A stretch of 27,694 bases of DNA from an uncultured Pseudomonadota bacterium (GTDB lineage: Bacteria; Pseudomonadota; Alphaproteobacteria; Rs-D84): positions 1 to 27,694 of the forward strand of contig CALABO010000025.1 in the NCBI GenBank assembly GCA_937885575.1, written 5' to 3'. The notes below the pieces were generated by a model. The model worked only from the letters and a program-made list of their open reading frames with translations, did not search any database and was not told the DNA's origin. The translations under genes and the position numbers were made by a program. Each line of letters starts with the position of its first letter. Positions within the stretch are counted from its first letter, which is position 1. This document shows positions 15,191 through 23,119 of the stretch, piece after piece.

Positions 15191-17275
15191 TCAATCTTCC
15201 AAAAAGCTGCGTAGTTTGCGCGCCCGCGTTGGGTGCTTTAACTTGTTCAGTGCTTTTTGTTCAATCTGTCTTATACGTTCACGCGTCACGCCGATGTATT
15301 CGCCGACCTCTTCCAATGTGCTGGTTTTATTAGTGCTCATCCCAAAGCGTTGACGCAGGACAGTTTCTTCCTTGGGATCCAGTTCGGACAAGATTTGTGT
15401 CACAATTTTGCGCAGATTCTTTTGCGCCGCCGATGTGAACGGATTCTTCGCCGTTTCGTCCGCAATTATTTCCATACGCGAACTATCGTCTTCGGTACCG
15501 ACTGGGGCCTCCAAAGAAATTGGGCGGACATTGACCTTCATCGCCTTGTGAATTTTATCAACCGGCAAATATATTATCTTGGACAATTCTTCGGCGGTTG
15601 GCTGGCGCCCGTATTTATGCATAAACTGACGCGATGCGCGTTGAATTTTGTGTATGTTATCAATCATATGAACCGGGATACGAATTGTGCGTGCCTGGTC
15701 CGCAATACTGCGCAAAATCGCCTGTTGAATCCAATTTGTGGCGTATGTTGAAAATTTATTACCCAAACGATAGTCGAATTTGTCAACCGCCTTCATAAGG
15801 CCAATATTTCCGTCTTGGACCAAATCCGAAAAATCAAGTCCGAGTCCCCTATTACTACTCTTTTTCGCAAATTTTATGACAAGACGCAAATTCGCCTCTA
15901 TCATTTCGCGCTTTGCGCGTGCGGCCTCGGTTTGGCCACGGCGAACAAGTTCAACAACCTTTTTATATTCCGCGGTTGGTTGCCCGGTTTCATCGGCAAT
16001 TGCGGTAATTTCAGATTGAATCTTTAATATATCGTCGCCATGCTTTTTCGCAAAACTCACCCAATGCGGATTCTTGTGCTTTAACAACTTTTTTACCCAA
16101 TTGCGGTTTAATTCGTTACCAACATATTCCGCCAAGAAATCTTCGCGTTTAATCTTGTTCGCAAGTGCAAGACGCAACAATTTCCCCTCAAGCCCCATTA
16201 GCAATTGGTCGCGCTGGGTCAGGCGGTCCATAATTTCCGCGATACGGTCGTCGTTCATGCGAATCTTGCTAACGCTTTCGAACAGTGTAAGGCGCATTTT
16301 ATTATATTTCGCCTCTAACGCTTCATCAGGTTTCGAAGAAGTCAGCAATTTTTCCATACGCATCGCCTGCAATTTTTGCATGCTGTTAAATGTGCGTTTT
16401 ATTTTGGCAAATAGTTCCGTAATAGTCGGCATCAGTGCTTCTTCCATCACCGGAATCGGTACACCAGATGTGCTGCGCGGGCTGTCGTCGCGTTTTATTT
16501 CTTCGTCTTCATCATCCTCATCTTCGTCTTCATCTTCCATATCATCTTCGACGGTTGGTTCGGTTAAATCTTCGAAATCTTCATCCGACAAATCATCAAC
16601 CTGCTCTACACCTTTGGATTTCAGGGTTTCGGAAAGTGCCGCCACCGATTTTTGTTCAGATTCACTGGAATACATCGCTTCTAGGTTAATGATATAGCGC
16701 AGACGAACTTCTTCATTCAACAATTGCTGGTACCAATCAAGCATCGCCTTAATCGTCATTGGGCTTTCGCACAGGCCGTAAATCATTAAACGGGATGCGG
16801 CCTCTATACGCTGGGCGATTGCAACCTCGCCCGCGGCGGTTAGTAATTGCACCGTGCCGATTTGTTTTAAATATGATTGGACGGAATCTTGGACGCCCAA
16901 AACAAGTGTGCCGGTTTGACTGCGCTCTAACTGCTTGGCATAATGTTCGTAATCTTCGTCGTTATCCACCTGTTCCGCGTCATTATTTAGCAAATTGCGA
17001 TATTTTTCCGCATTTTCGTCGGAATCGTCATCATAATACCGTTCTATATCCTTTTGATAATTGCCGGTCTCTAAAACCTCTAGTCCCAAGTCCTGTTTAA
17101 AGAAATCAAGGACTTCTTGGTGTTCTTCTTCGGGAATTTCGTCAGAACCGCAGGCGGCATTAAAATCCATTTGTGACAAATACCCGTTTTCCATCGAAGA
17201 AACCGCAAGTTTTTGCAGATTTTCCGGCAATGAATCAACCAATAACCTTGTTGCATCATCAAGTTTTTTGGACAT
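15191..17275 (-). CDS. rpoD: primary RNA polymerase sigma factor RpoD (sigma-70)
   Basis: RpoD directs core RNA polymerase to housekeeping promoters. The 694 residues show region 1.1 at the N-terminus and region 1.2 (SVQSYLKQIGTVQLL, about 131-145). A non-conserved region contains a very acidic stretch, residues 226-264, with near-continuous Asp/Glu around 242-259. Region 2 follows (NLRLVIKFAKKSSNRGLGLDF at 462-482 and FDYRLGNKFSTYATNWIQQAI at 500-520, in parts), then region 3 (RIPVHMIDNIHKI) and region 4 (LDPKEETVLRQRFG and VTRERIRQIEQKALNKLKHP). AAGGG lies seven bases before the ATG. The gene follows trcR by 24 bases and is probably co-transcribed with it. A hairpin terminator follows directly. 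Confidence 0.98.
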   Translation of the reverse strand: MSKKLDDATRLLVDSLPENLQKLAVSSMENGYLSQMDFNAACGSDEIPEEEHQEVLDFFKQDLGLEVLETGNYQKDIERYYDDDSDENAEKYRNLLNNDAEQVDNDEDYEHYAKQLERSQTGTLVLGVQDSVQSYLKQIGTVQLLTAAGEVAIAQRIEAASRLMIYGLCESPMTIKAMLDWYQQLLNEEVRLRYIINLEAMYSSESEQKSVAALSETLKSKGVEQVDDLSDEDFEDLTEPTVEDDMEDEDEDEDDEDEEIKRDDSPRSTSGVPIPVMEEALMPTITELFAKIKRTFNSMQKLQAMRMEKLLTSSKPDEALEAKYNKMRLTLFESVSKIRMNDDRIAEIMDRLTQRDQLLMGLEGKLLRLALANKIKREDFLAEYVGNELNRNWVKKLLKHKNPHWVSFAKKHGDDILKIQSEITAIADETGQPTAEYKKVVELVRRGQTEAARAKREMIEANLRLVIKFAKKSSNRGLGLDFSDLVQDGNIGLMKAVDKFDYRLGNKFSTYATNWIQQAILRSIADQARTIRIPVHMIDNIHKIQRASRQFMHKYGRQPTAEELSKIIYLPVDKIHKAMKVNVRPISLEAPVGTEDDSSRMEIIADETAKNPFTSAAQKNLRKIVTQILSELDPKEETVLRQRFGMSTNKTSTLEEVGEYIGVTRERIRQIEQKALNKLKHPTRARKLRSFLED

Positions 17276-17299
17276 AAAAAACCCTTATGATTTTTTAAT

Positions 17300-17854
17300 T
17301 TATTTCTTTTTTTTGGTTTTTGTGGCCTTTGCGCTTTCCTTGGCGGCCTTGGCAATCGCATCGTGCAGCGCAGATTCAGAAACAAGCCCCAACACAATCG
17401 GGCTTTGAATTTGAATTTCCGTATAACTTTTATGCGTTTTATTACGGACAGATGCAACCGTGTTGTTTGTGCTGCGCATAAGGCGGGCAATTTGTCCATC
17501 GGTCAATTCAGGGCAATTTTTCAAAATCCACAAAATTCCCCCAAGACGGTTTTGGCGCAAAATCTTTGGCGTATAACCAATTCCCTTTTTGTTTTGGGCA
17601 TTTTGCGCACGAACGATGCTTTCTTGGAGTGTAAGACGCGCCGTCGGGTCAGATTCGCAAAGTGCGATATCTTCGCGTGTGACCTGGCCATTTAAAATGG
17701 GATTCAGACCTTGAATCTTTTGGGTTTCGGCATCGGCGATATTTTTAACCTCTAATTCATGCAGACCGCAAAAATCAGCAATCTGTTCAAAGGTCAGCGC
17801 CGTGTTTTCAATCAGCCACAACGCAGTAGATTTCGGCATATACGGGTAATTCAT
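17300..17854 (-). CDS. trcR: TrcR / DUF1013 cell-cycle transcriptional regulator
   Basis: DUF1013 proteins (named TrcR in current annotation) are alphaproteobacterial DNA-binding regulators linked to cell-cycle transcription. The 184-residue product has the family opening MNYPYMPKSTALWLIENTAL and an HTH-like LTFEQIADFCGLHELEVKNI. IQGLNPILNGQVTREDIALC and YTPKILRQNRLGGILWILKN follow, then a second HTH-like segment (LTDGQIARLMRSTNNTVASV). It ends in a basic Lys-rich tail. The frame is open to 17950, but ATG 17854 matches the family N-terminus and has AGAGGA upstream. It sits just before rpoD with a strong promoter of its own, so it and RpoD are probably made together. Confidence 0.93.
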   Translation of the reverse strand: MNYPYMPKSTALWLIENTALTFEQIADFCGLHELEVKNIADAETQKIQGLNPILNGQVTREDIALCESDPTARLTLQESIVRAQNAQNKKGIGYTPKILRQNRLGGILWILKNCPELTDGQIARLMRSTNNTVASVRNKTHKSYTEIQIQSPIVLGLVSESALHDAIAKAAKESAKATKTKKKK

Positions 17855-17882
17855 AAGGTATCCTCTTTGTATTCTGTGCTTA

Positions 17883-17910
17883 AATATAGCACAACCGGCA
17901 CCATATTCAA
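17883..17910 (-). promoter_or_regulatory. extended -10 promoter of trcR-rpoD
   Basis: On the minus strand TTGAAT (17910-17905), a spacer of 16 bases and TATATT (17888-17883) form the core. TGC directly before the -10 gives an extended -10. Transcription would start near 17876, about 22 bases before the trcR ATG. Confidence 0.65.
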
Positions 17911-17931
17911 GCGGTTTTTTGTAAAAAATTT

Positions 17932-19365
17932 TTAGATTTTTACATCCCAAACGGTTCCGGTGGGGGTGTCGCGAATACTTAATCCCATTGCCAGTAATTC
18001 ATCGCGCACCGCGTCCGAACGCGCAAAGTCGCGTTCCTGTTTCGCGTGTGCACGTTCGGCAATGCGTTCGTTTATAAAATCTTCACTCATATTTTTATCG
18101 CGCAAAAATGCATTCTTGGTATCCGACACATATTTTGTCGCATCTTGTTGCAAGATATTCAGCACACCGAACAATTTCACAATATGTTCACCGATTGCTT
18201 TCACATCGTATGTTGGTTGTGGCTTGCGCAATTCGGCATCAATAAAATCAAACCACCCGAACGCATTCGCGATAAGGTGCGATGTATTAAAATTGTCGTC
18301 CATCGCGCTTTCAAATTCCAATGTGATTTCGGCAATTTTTTGTGCGGTTTTGGTGTCATCAACCTTTGATTTATCCGCGTCTTTTGCGGCGGCAAGCGTT
18401 GAATACATACGGTAAACGTGCCTATGTGCCACCGGGAAAAAGTCATCCGTTATATCAATATCATTTGAATATGTATTTCGAAGTAATGCGAACCTTATCG
18501 TGTCGGCATCATATTGGGCAAGCATATCACGCAATAATATACCATTTCCCAAAGATTTACTCATTTTTTGACCATTTATTTTCACCAATCCGCAATGCAC
18601 CCAATATTTTGCAAACTGTTTGCCGGTCACAGATTCCGTTTGTGCAATTTCGTTTTCATGGTGCGGGAAAACCAAATCGCGTCCACCGCCATGAATATCA
18701 ATTTGTTCACCAAGGAATCGCATGTTCATTGCACTGCATTCAATATGCCATCCCGGGCGGCCACGTCCCCATGGCGATTCCCAGTAAATTTCCCCGGGCT
18801 TTGCCGATTTCCACAGTGCAAAGTCAAGTTCATTTTGCTTGCCGGGTTCAGTGTCTTTACGCACCGCAATTTCATTTTTATCCAAATTTATGTGTGACAA
18901 TTTACCGTATCCCGGGAAAGTATCCAATTTAAAATATACATCACCGGTATCGGCAACATATGCATGACCGCCATCTATCAATTTTTTGATAAATTCTATG
19001 ATATCGTCAATGCAACGTGTGGCGCGCGCCATAACGGTTGGCCGATTATTACCCAATGCATCCATTTGTGCATCGGTTGTGACAATATGTTCTTCGGCAA
19101 ACCGCATCGGGTCCACACCGATAGCGTTGGCATTTTTGATTATATTATCATCAACATCGGTATAATTCCGAACATATGTCACATCATAACCCCGATATGC
19201 CAAATAGCGGGTTATTACATCAAAAACCACCGATTGGTAGGCGTGTCCAACATGTGCATCGCCGGAAACAGTAATTCCACAGGCGTACATTTTAACCCTG
19301 CCCGGGGTTAGCGGGGCAAATTCTTCCTTTTGCCGTGACATAACATTATAAATTCGAAGTGACAT
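17932..19365 (-). CDS. cysS: cysteinyl-tRNA synthetase
   Basis: CysS charges tRNA-Cys with cysteine. The 477-residue protein is a class I synthetase with the HIGH-type motif HVGH at residues 38-41 and KMSKS at 267-271. The zinc ligands include Cys29, Cys210 (WHIECSAMNM) and the histidines of FPHHENEIAQTE at 235-236. The N-terminus MSLRIYNVMSRQKEEFAPLTPG is typical. The usual CGPTVY is CGITVSGD here and VDDKI is VDDNI, which are mild departures. AAAGG lies about ten bases before the ATG. It has its own promoter at 19392-19420 and may also receive read-through from trpS-xerC. Confidence 0.97.
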   Translation of the reverse strand: MSLRIYNVMSRQKEEFAPLTPGRVKMYACGITVSGDAHVGHAYQSVVFDVITRYLAYRGYDVTYVRNYTDVDDNIIKNANAIGVDPMRFAEEHIVTTDAQMDALGNNRPTVMARATRCIDDIIEFIKKLIDGGHAYVADTGDVYFKLDTFPGYGKLSHINLDKNEIAVRKDTEPGKQNELDFALWKSAKPGEIYWESPWGRGRPGWHIECSAMNMRFLGEQIDIHGGGRDLVFPHHENEIAQTESVTGKQFAKYWVHCGLVKINGQKMSKSLGNGILLRDMLAQYDADTIRFALLRNTYSNDIDITDDFFPVAHRHVYRMYSTLAAAKDADKSKVDDTKTAQKIAEITLEFESAMDDNFNTSHLIANAFGWFDFIDAELRKPQPTYDVKAIGEHIVKLFGVLNILQQDATKYVSDTKNAFLRDKNMSEDFINERIAERAHAKQERDFARSDAVRDELLAMGLSIRDTPTGTVWDVKI

Positions 19366-19391
19366 AATATAAAACCTTTCGTTGTCCGTAT

Positions 19392-19420
19392 ATCATATAA
19401 CAATAAATAATTTTTTGCAA
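19392..19420 (-). promoter_or_regulatory. sigma-70 promoter of cysS
   Basis: On the minus strand TTGCAA (19420-19415) and TATGAT (19397-19392) are separated by 17 bases. Transcription would start near 19385, 20 bases before the cysS ATG. It lies in the gap after the xerC stop. Confidence 0.65.
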
Positions 19421-19432
19421 CAGTATAAAGAC

Positions 19433-20353
19433 CTAATTTTCTGCATCATCCGAAAGCGGATGGCACTTTTCGTATATATTCATAATTTCGGACATATTTA
19501 CCTTGGTATAAAGTTGCGTTGTGGAAAGTGATGAATGGCCCAGTAATTCTTGCAAACTGCGCAAATCCGCACCGTCGGCGAGGAGTGCCGTCGCAAATGT
19601 ATGGCGCAACGCGTGTGGCGTGACATAATCCGGCAATTGTAAAAACGCACGCACTTTTTCAATAACCTTTTCCGCCATACGTGCCGACATGGCCAGGCCC
19701 CGGACACTGCGGAACAGTGGGTCGGTCGGGGCGTTTCCAAACGGACACACGGCAATATATTTTTCAATCGCGCGATGAACGGCGGGCAGAACCGGGACAA
19801 TTCGTTCCTTGGACCCCTTGCCCATTATGCGCAACGCGCTGGGGGCGCCGGCGATGTCACTGTTTTTTAGCGATAATGCCTCTGATATACGAAGGCCGCA
19901 ACCGAACAGCAATGTCACCAATGCCCAATCGCGTGCGGCAATCCATGGTTCGTTTTCATCGATTGCGTTTATCGCGCCATGCATATCGTCAACGTCCGAC
20001 GGTTCAATCGCCTTGGATAATTTCTTGGGGATTTTTGGTGAAGATATTAAATCAATCGCTTCGTTTTTTATGCCGTGATATTTGGCAATATACTTAAATA
20101 ATCCGCGCACCGATGACAACGCCCGCGCCGTCGATTTGAACGAAAGTTCGCGCCGTTGCCGATCGGCAAGCCACGAACGAAACGCGATTGTATCGATTTT
20201 CGCCGCATCCGCCACGGTCGGCACGCCCCCCGAAAAGCGTGTCATAAATTCCATAAAATCCGCAATATCCGACCGGTACGCAATCGCCGTGTGCGCTGAA
20301 TAATTCTTGGTCGCGGTCAGGTATTCAATAAATTCGTCAATTATATCCTGCAT
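19433..20353 (-). CDS. xerC: tyrosine recombinase, XerC type
   Basis: Xer recombinases resolve chromosome dimers at dif as a XerC/XerD pair. The 306-residue protein has the N-terminal core-binding domain (SAHTAIAYRSDIADFMEFM; LSSVRGLFKYI) and all catalytic residues. These are Arg155 (GCGLRISEAL), Lys179 (GKGSKERIVP), His247 and Arg250 (PHALRHTFATALL), His273 (LGHSSLSTTQ) and Tyr282 (LYTKV). Assignment to XerC rather than XerD rests on its general resemblance to alphaproteobacterial XerC (DLISSPKIPKKLSKAI) and is less certain than the family. Its start lies three bases after the SIMPL gene's stop, indicating co-transcription from trpS. Confidence 0.9.
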   Translation of the reverse strand: MQDIIDEFIEYLTATKNYSAHTAIAYRSDIADFMEFMTRFSGGVPTVADAAKIDTIAFRSWLADRQRRELSFKSTARALSSVRGLFKYIAKYHGIKNEAIDLISSPKIPKKLSKAIEPSDVDDMHGAINAIDENEPWIAARDWALVTLLFGCGLRISEALSLKNSDIAGAPSALRIMGKGSKERIVPVLPAVHRAIEKYIAVCPFGNAPTDPLFRSVRGLAMSARMAEKVIEKVRAFLQLPDYVTPHALRHTFATALLADGADLRSLQELLGHSSLSTTQLYTKVNMSEIMNIYEKCHPLSDDAEN

Positions 20354-20356
20354 ATC

Positions 20357-21088
20357 TTATTTTATTTCAAAGATTGCGGAAACACGGACGGAAACATCGG
20401 TATCTTTGCCCGTTATTGCGCCGCCGGCATAGCCCGCGCCGGCGTCCATCGTCATCATTTCCGCCTTGGCCAATCTAAAATTTGCGACTGGTGCGGTGTA
20501 TGCGCCACCATTTGTATAAGACACCGCAAGTAATTTGCCGGCCCGTTTGCCGACCCCCGCGGCAAGGCCGTTTGCACGGTCACGCGCGTTTTCCACCGCG
20601 GTCCCAAGGCACGATTCCAAAACCGGCTTCATCGTTTCGGCCGATGTAAACATACGCAGGTTCGTCACAAAAACATCTTCGGCACCGGCAAATTTGTTCA
20701 GGACGGTTTCAATCGTGTCAATATCATTCGCCGACACATCCAGTGCAATTGTTGTTTCGATTCCGACAAATTCAGATTTTTGTTTCGTGTGGTTCCATTC
20801 GGATTTTTCGTATGAATTAAATTCACTGGTTTGCACCTTTACATCCAATGTTTTTAGAAACGCGTTCATTTCCGCAACCTTGGCCGATGCGATTTTCATA
20901 GATTTTGCCGCGGATTTATCCGTCACACTTACGCGCAGTGTTATTGCCGTCCGATCCTTTGGCACACTTGTCAGGCATTCGCCGTCAACACTAATTGTCC
21001 GGGGTTCCGCAAAACGGTCAATTGCGACCCAGCCCAACACCAACACGCACACGACCGCAACCGCACACCCAAGTAATTTGTTATTCAT
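20357..21088 (-). CDS. SIMPL domain (DUF541) envelope protein
   Basis: The chosen start is ATG 21088 (MNNKLLGCAVAVVCVLVLGW), which has AAGGAG eight bases upstream. ATGs up to 21127 would overlap the trpS stop. The 243-residue product has an N-terminal hydrophobic anchor or signal (about residues 4-20) followed by the SIMPL repeat: ISVDGECLTSVPKDRTAITLRV, in parts, then KVQTSEFNSYEKSEW and IALDVSANDIDTIETVLNKF. ENARDRANGLAAGVGKRAGKL and a final VSVRVSAIFEIK strand complete it. SIMPL/YggE-like proteins are periplasmic or envelope oligomers linked to stress tolerance, with unclear chemistry. The gene lies between trpS and xerC with gaps of 25 and 3 bases. Confidence 0.88.
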   Translation of the reverse strand: MNNKLLGCAVAVVCVLVLGWVAIDRFAEPRTISVDGECLTSVPKDRTAITLRVSVTDKSAAKSMKIASAKVAEMNAFLKTLDVKVQTSEFNSYEKSEWNHTKQKSEFVGIETTIALDVSANDIDTIETVLNKFAGAEDVFVTNLRMFTSAETMKPVLESCLGTAVENARDRANGLAAGVGKRAGKLLAVSYTNGGAYTAPVANFRLAKAEMMTMDAGAGYAGGAITGKDTDVSVRVSAIFEIK

Positions 21089-21113
21089 TTTCTTTTCTCC
21101 TTTCTTTTTCATT

Positions 21114-22115
21114 TTATTTTTTTCCAAGTGTCACACGCCGCACGCGTGATAAAGTTTTATCGGCGATTTTTCGCGCAATTTCCGCACAATTTGCCAGCGC
21201 CGCATCCAATTCATCGCGGTGCGACATCAGGTATTCGTATTTTTCGCGCATTGGCGCCAACACCGAATCCATTTTTTCAAACAGCATCGTTTTCGCCATA
21301 CCATATCCCATGCCGCCCGCGCGAAACATTTCGGCAAACTTTTCAATTTCGCCCGCGTCCGCAAAGTGTTTATACAATTGGAATATGGTTGAAGTTTCGG
21401 GGTCTTTTGATTCTTCGGGCGTTTTACTATCAGTAATAATGCGCATAATTTTCTTTTTTAACTCCCCAGAATTCGCCATAAGTGGAATTACATTATCATA
21501 AGATTTACTCATTTTCCGGCCATCAAGCCCCGGGATAATTCCCGCATCGGGGGAAATTTGTGCATCGGGCAATTTCAAAACATTACCATAAATCGTATTA
21601 AAGTGTCCGGCAATATCGCGTGCAAATTCGACATGTTGCTTTTGATCCGCGCCGACGGGTACAACATCCGCCCCATAAAGCAAGATATCCGCCGCCATCA
21701 AAATCGGGTAAGTATAAAGTCCCATATTTACACCGGCGTCCGCATCCGCACCCGCCGCCATATTACGGTCAACCGCCGCCTTGTACGAATGCGCGCGGTC
21801 CATCAATCCCTTTGGCGTGACATTGGTCAATATCGTGGACAATTCGCAAACCGCCGGTACATCCGATTGCCGAAACAGCAAGACATTATCCATATTTACC
21901 CCAATCGACATAATAATTGCGGCGATTTCATAGGTGTGTTCGCGCACCAAATCGGCATCGTGCATAATGTTTAGCGCATGCAAATCTGCAACAAAAACGA
22001 TTGTCTTGTGCGTCGCCGAAATATCGCGAATTTGACGCAAGGCACCGATATAGTTGCCCAAATGCACCGTTCCGGTCGGCTTTATTCCTGTTAAAAATAC
22101 TTTCGATTCAGACAT
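21114..22115 (-). CDS. trpS: tryptophanyl-tRNA synthetase
   Basis: TrpS charges tRNA-Trp. The 333-residue length is standard for the bacterial enzyme. The HIGH-type motif is TGTVHLGNYIGAL (HLGN at residues 18-21) and KMSKS is at 201-205 (GLDGRKMSKSYDN). FVADLHAL, MGLYTYPILMAADILLY and VPVGADQKQHVEFARDIA are family blocks. AGG sits close to the ATG at 22115, and a near-consensus promoter lies 24-52 bases upstream. It is the first gene of a trpS - SIMPL - xerC transcript. Confidence 0.98.
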   Translation of the reverse strand: MSESKVFLTGIKPTGTVHLGNYIGALRQIRDISATHKTIVFVADLHALNIMHDADLVREHTYEIAAIIMSIGVNMDNVLLFRQSDVPAVCELSTILTNVTPKGLMDRAHSYKAAVDRNMAAGADADAGVNMGLYTYPILMAADILLYGADVVPVGADQKQHVEFARDIAGHFNTIYGNVLKLPDAQISPDAGIIPGLDGRKMSKSYDNVIPLMANSGELKKKIMRIITDSKTPEESKDPETSTIFQLYKHFADAGEIEKFAEMFRAGGMGYGMAKTMLFEKMDSVLAPMREKYEYLMSHRDELDAALANCAEIARKIADKTLSRVRRVTLGKK

Positions 22116-22138
22116 CTTTTAACCTGTTTGTTTTCGAT

Positions 22139-22167
22139 ATTATAACCTTTTTTTATAGGGAAATCAA
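22139..22167 (-). promoter_or_regulatory. strong sigma-70 promoter of trpS
   Basis: On the minus strand TTGATT (22167-22162) and a perfect TATAAT (22144-22139) are separated by 17 bases. Transcription would start near 22132, leaving a 16-base leader. No room remains for a trp attenuator or T-box. Confidence 0.75.
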
Positions 22168-22188
22168 TAGCGGGCTTAAATTGCGACA

Positions 22189-22222
22189 CCCCGCCCTGCG
22201 GGCACCCCTCTAGCCAGAGGGG
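22189..22222. repeat. two GC-rich hairpins, REP-like palindromic element
   Basis: CCCGC/GCGGG with loop CCT (22190-22202) is followed by CCCCTCT/AGAGGGG with loop AGCC (22205-22222). Together with the terminator hairpin at 22228-22251 they form three consecutive palindromes with spacers of two to five bases. The GC-rich character stands out from the AT-rich intergenic DNA around it. The layout resembles dispersed REP-type palindromic elements. Copy number cannot be judged from this window. Confidence 0.6.
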
Positions 22223-22226
22223 AATG

Positions 22227-22260
22227 AAAAATCCGCCGGGTGGCGGATTTTCGAATTTTT
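22227..22260 (-). terminator. bidirectional hairpin terminator after rpsD
   Basis: AAAATCCGCC (22228-22237) and GGCGGATTTT (22242-22251) form a ten-base-pair stem with loop GGGT. It begins shortly after the rpsD stop at 22278. On the minus strand the stem ends in TTTTTC and on the plus strand in TTTTCGAATTTTTT, so it could work both ways. It probably ends rpsD transcription and insulates trpS. Confidence 0.8.
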
Positions 22261-22277
22261 TCCAAACAATTCCGAAC

Positions 22278-22910
22278 TTAACGTGAATAAAATTCGACGA
22301 CCAATTCAGGAAACATTTGAACCGGATACGGAACATCCGCAAATGCGGGTACGCGCGTAAATGTCGCAACGAAATTCGCACTGTCCACATTGATATAGTC
22401 CGGCGTATTGCGTTCGCCAGATTCCAACGCCAACACAACCAATGGCATTTGTTTTGCCTTGTCACTGACCGTGATAACATCGCCCGGTTTAACCTGGTAC
22501 GATGAGATTTTCACGCGCTTGCCATTGACATAGATGTGCCCGTGGCTAACCAACTGGCGCGATGAAAAGACGGTCGGCGCAAACTTTGCACGATATACAA
22601 CCGCGTCCAAACGGCGTTCCAACAACCCGATAAGGTTATCCGGCGTATCGCCACGCATATTGTCGGCCTCCAGATAATACGCACGGAATTTCTTTTCGCC
22701 GATATTACCATAGTAGTTTTTCAATGTCTGCTTGGCGCGCATCTGCTTTGCATAGTCGGTCATATTACCGCCACGCGATGTAGGTCCATGCTGGCCCGGT
22801 TTGTATTTACGTTTGTTAAACGGGGATTTTGCCTGGCCCCACAAATTAACGCCAAGGCTGCGTCCGATTTTAAGTTTACGGGTACTGCGTTTTGCACCAC
22901 TTCTTGCCAT
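22278..22910 (-). CDS. rpsD: 30S ribosomal protein S4
   Basis: S4 is a primary 16S rRNA-binding protein that starts 30S assembly. The 210-residue product opens MARSGAKRSTRKLKIGRSLG and has the expected KRKYKPGQHGPT block. QMRAKQTLKNYYGNIGEKKF follows, then the S4 RNA-binding domain (LERRLDAVVYRAKFAPTVFSSRQLVSHGHIYVNGKRV, in parts) and the C-terminal PELVVEFYSR. It lacks the N-terminal zinc cysteines (C- form). AAAGGA lies seven bases before the ATG. The gene stands alone with its own promoter, leader and terminator, not inside an alpha operon. Confidence 0.98.
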   Translation of the reverse strand: MARSGAKRSTRKLKIGRSLGVNLWGQAKSPFNKRKYKPGQHGPTSRGGNMTDYAKQMRAKQTLKNYYGNIGEKKFRAYYLEADNMRGDTPDNLIGLLERRLDAVVYRAKFAPTVFSSRQLVSHGHIYVNGKRVKISSYQVKPGDVITVSDKAKQMPLVVLALESGERNTPDYINVDSANFVATFTRVPAFADVPYPVQMFPELVVEFYSR

Positions 22911-23015
22911 AATTTAATCCTTTTGGTTTTTTTATTTGGCCGAACATTTGACAGAAACCTTATCACGCCGGGACCAAAATGCACCGATGCTTAATCAGTT
23001 CTGATTCTATTCAGC
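22911..23015 (-). promoter_or_regulatory. 5' leader of rpsD with small hairpins
   Basis: Between the promoter and the rpsD ATG lies about 105 bases of transcribed leader, much longer than other leaders here (4-45 bases). It contains AATCA/TGATT closing a GAAC loop (about 22995-23008) and GCA/TGC closing TCGG (about 22981-22990), followed by an unpaired A-rich stretch with the AAAGGA site. S4 represses its own synthesis through an mRNA structure in several bacteria, so an autoregulatory role is plausible. No named leader family was matched. Confidence 0.4.
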
Positions 23016-23021
23016 AGGCGC

Positions 23022-23050
23022 ATAATAAACTATTTTTTTTGAAAAAGCAA
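23022..23050 (-). promoter_or_regulatory. sigma-70 promoter of rpsD
   Basis: On the minus strand TTGCTT (23050-23045) and TATTAT (23027-23022) are separated by 17 bases. The start would be near 23015. It lies just before the TAGTG repeats. Confidence 0.7.
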
Positions 23051-23055
23051 GAAAA

Positions 23056-23080
23056 TAGTGGGTAGTGTTAGTGGTTAGTG
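23056..23080. repeat. four imperfect TAGTG tandem repeats
   Basis: TAGTG occurs at 23056, 23063, 23069 and 23076, spaced 7, 6 and 7 bases, directly before a hairpin. It lies immediately upstream of the rpsD -35 element. Function unknown. Confidence 0.7.
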
Positions 23081-23119
23081 AGCGGGGCAATCGCCCCGCT
23101 TTTATATTTTTTTATTTTT
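23081..23119 (+). terminator. intrinsic terminator on the plus strand
   Basis: AGCGGGGC (23081-23088) and GCCCCGCT (23093-23100) form an eight-base-pair stem with loop AATC, followed on the plus strand by a long T-rich tail (TTTATATTTTTTTATTTTT). On the minus strand the stem is followed by CACTAACC without a T-run. Its strong orientation is therefore plus, although no plus-strand gene precedes it. It might still weakly end the minus-strand gene whose stop is at 23112. Confidence 0.7.

Noticed and set aside
16074..16697. 207-codon plus-strand frame opposite rpoD, very Ser-rich
   Set aside because: The Ser run is the mirror of the Asp/Glu codons of RpoD; no ribosome site or promoter.
22911..23111. 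tRNA or other structured RNA gene between rpsD and the 23112 gene
   Set aside because: No cloverleaf or CCA-like end on either strand; the region is explained by leader, promoter, repeats and a terminator.
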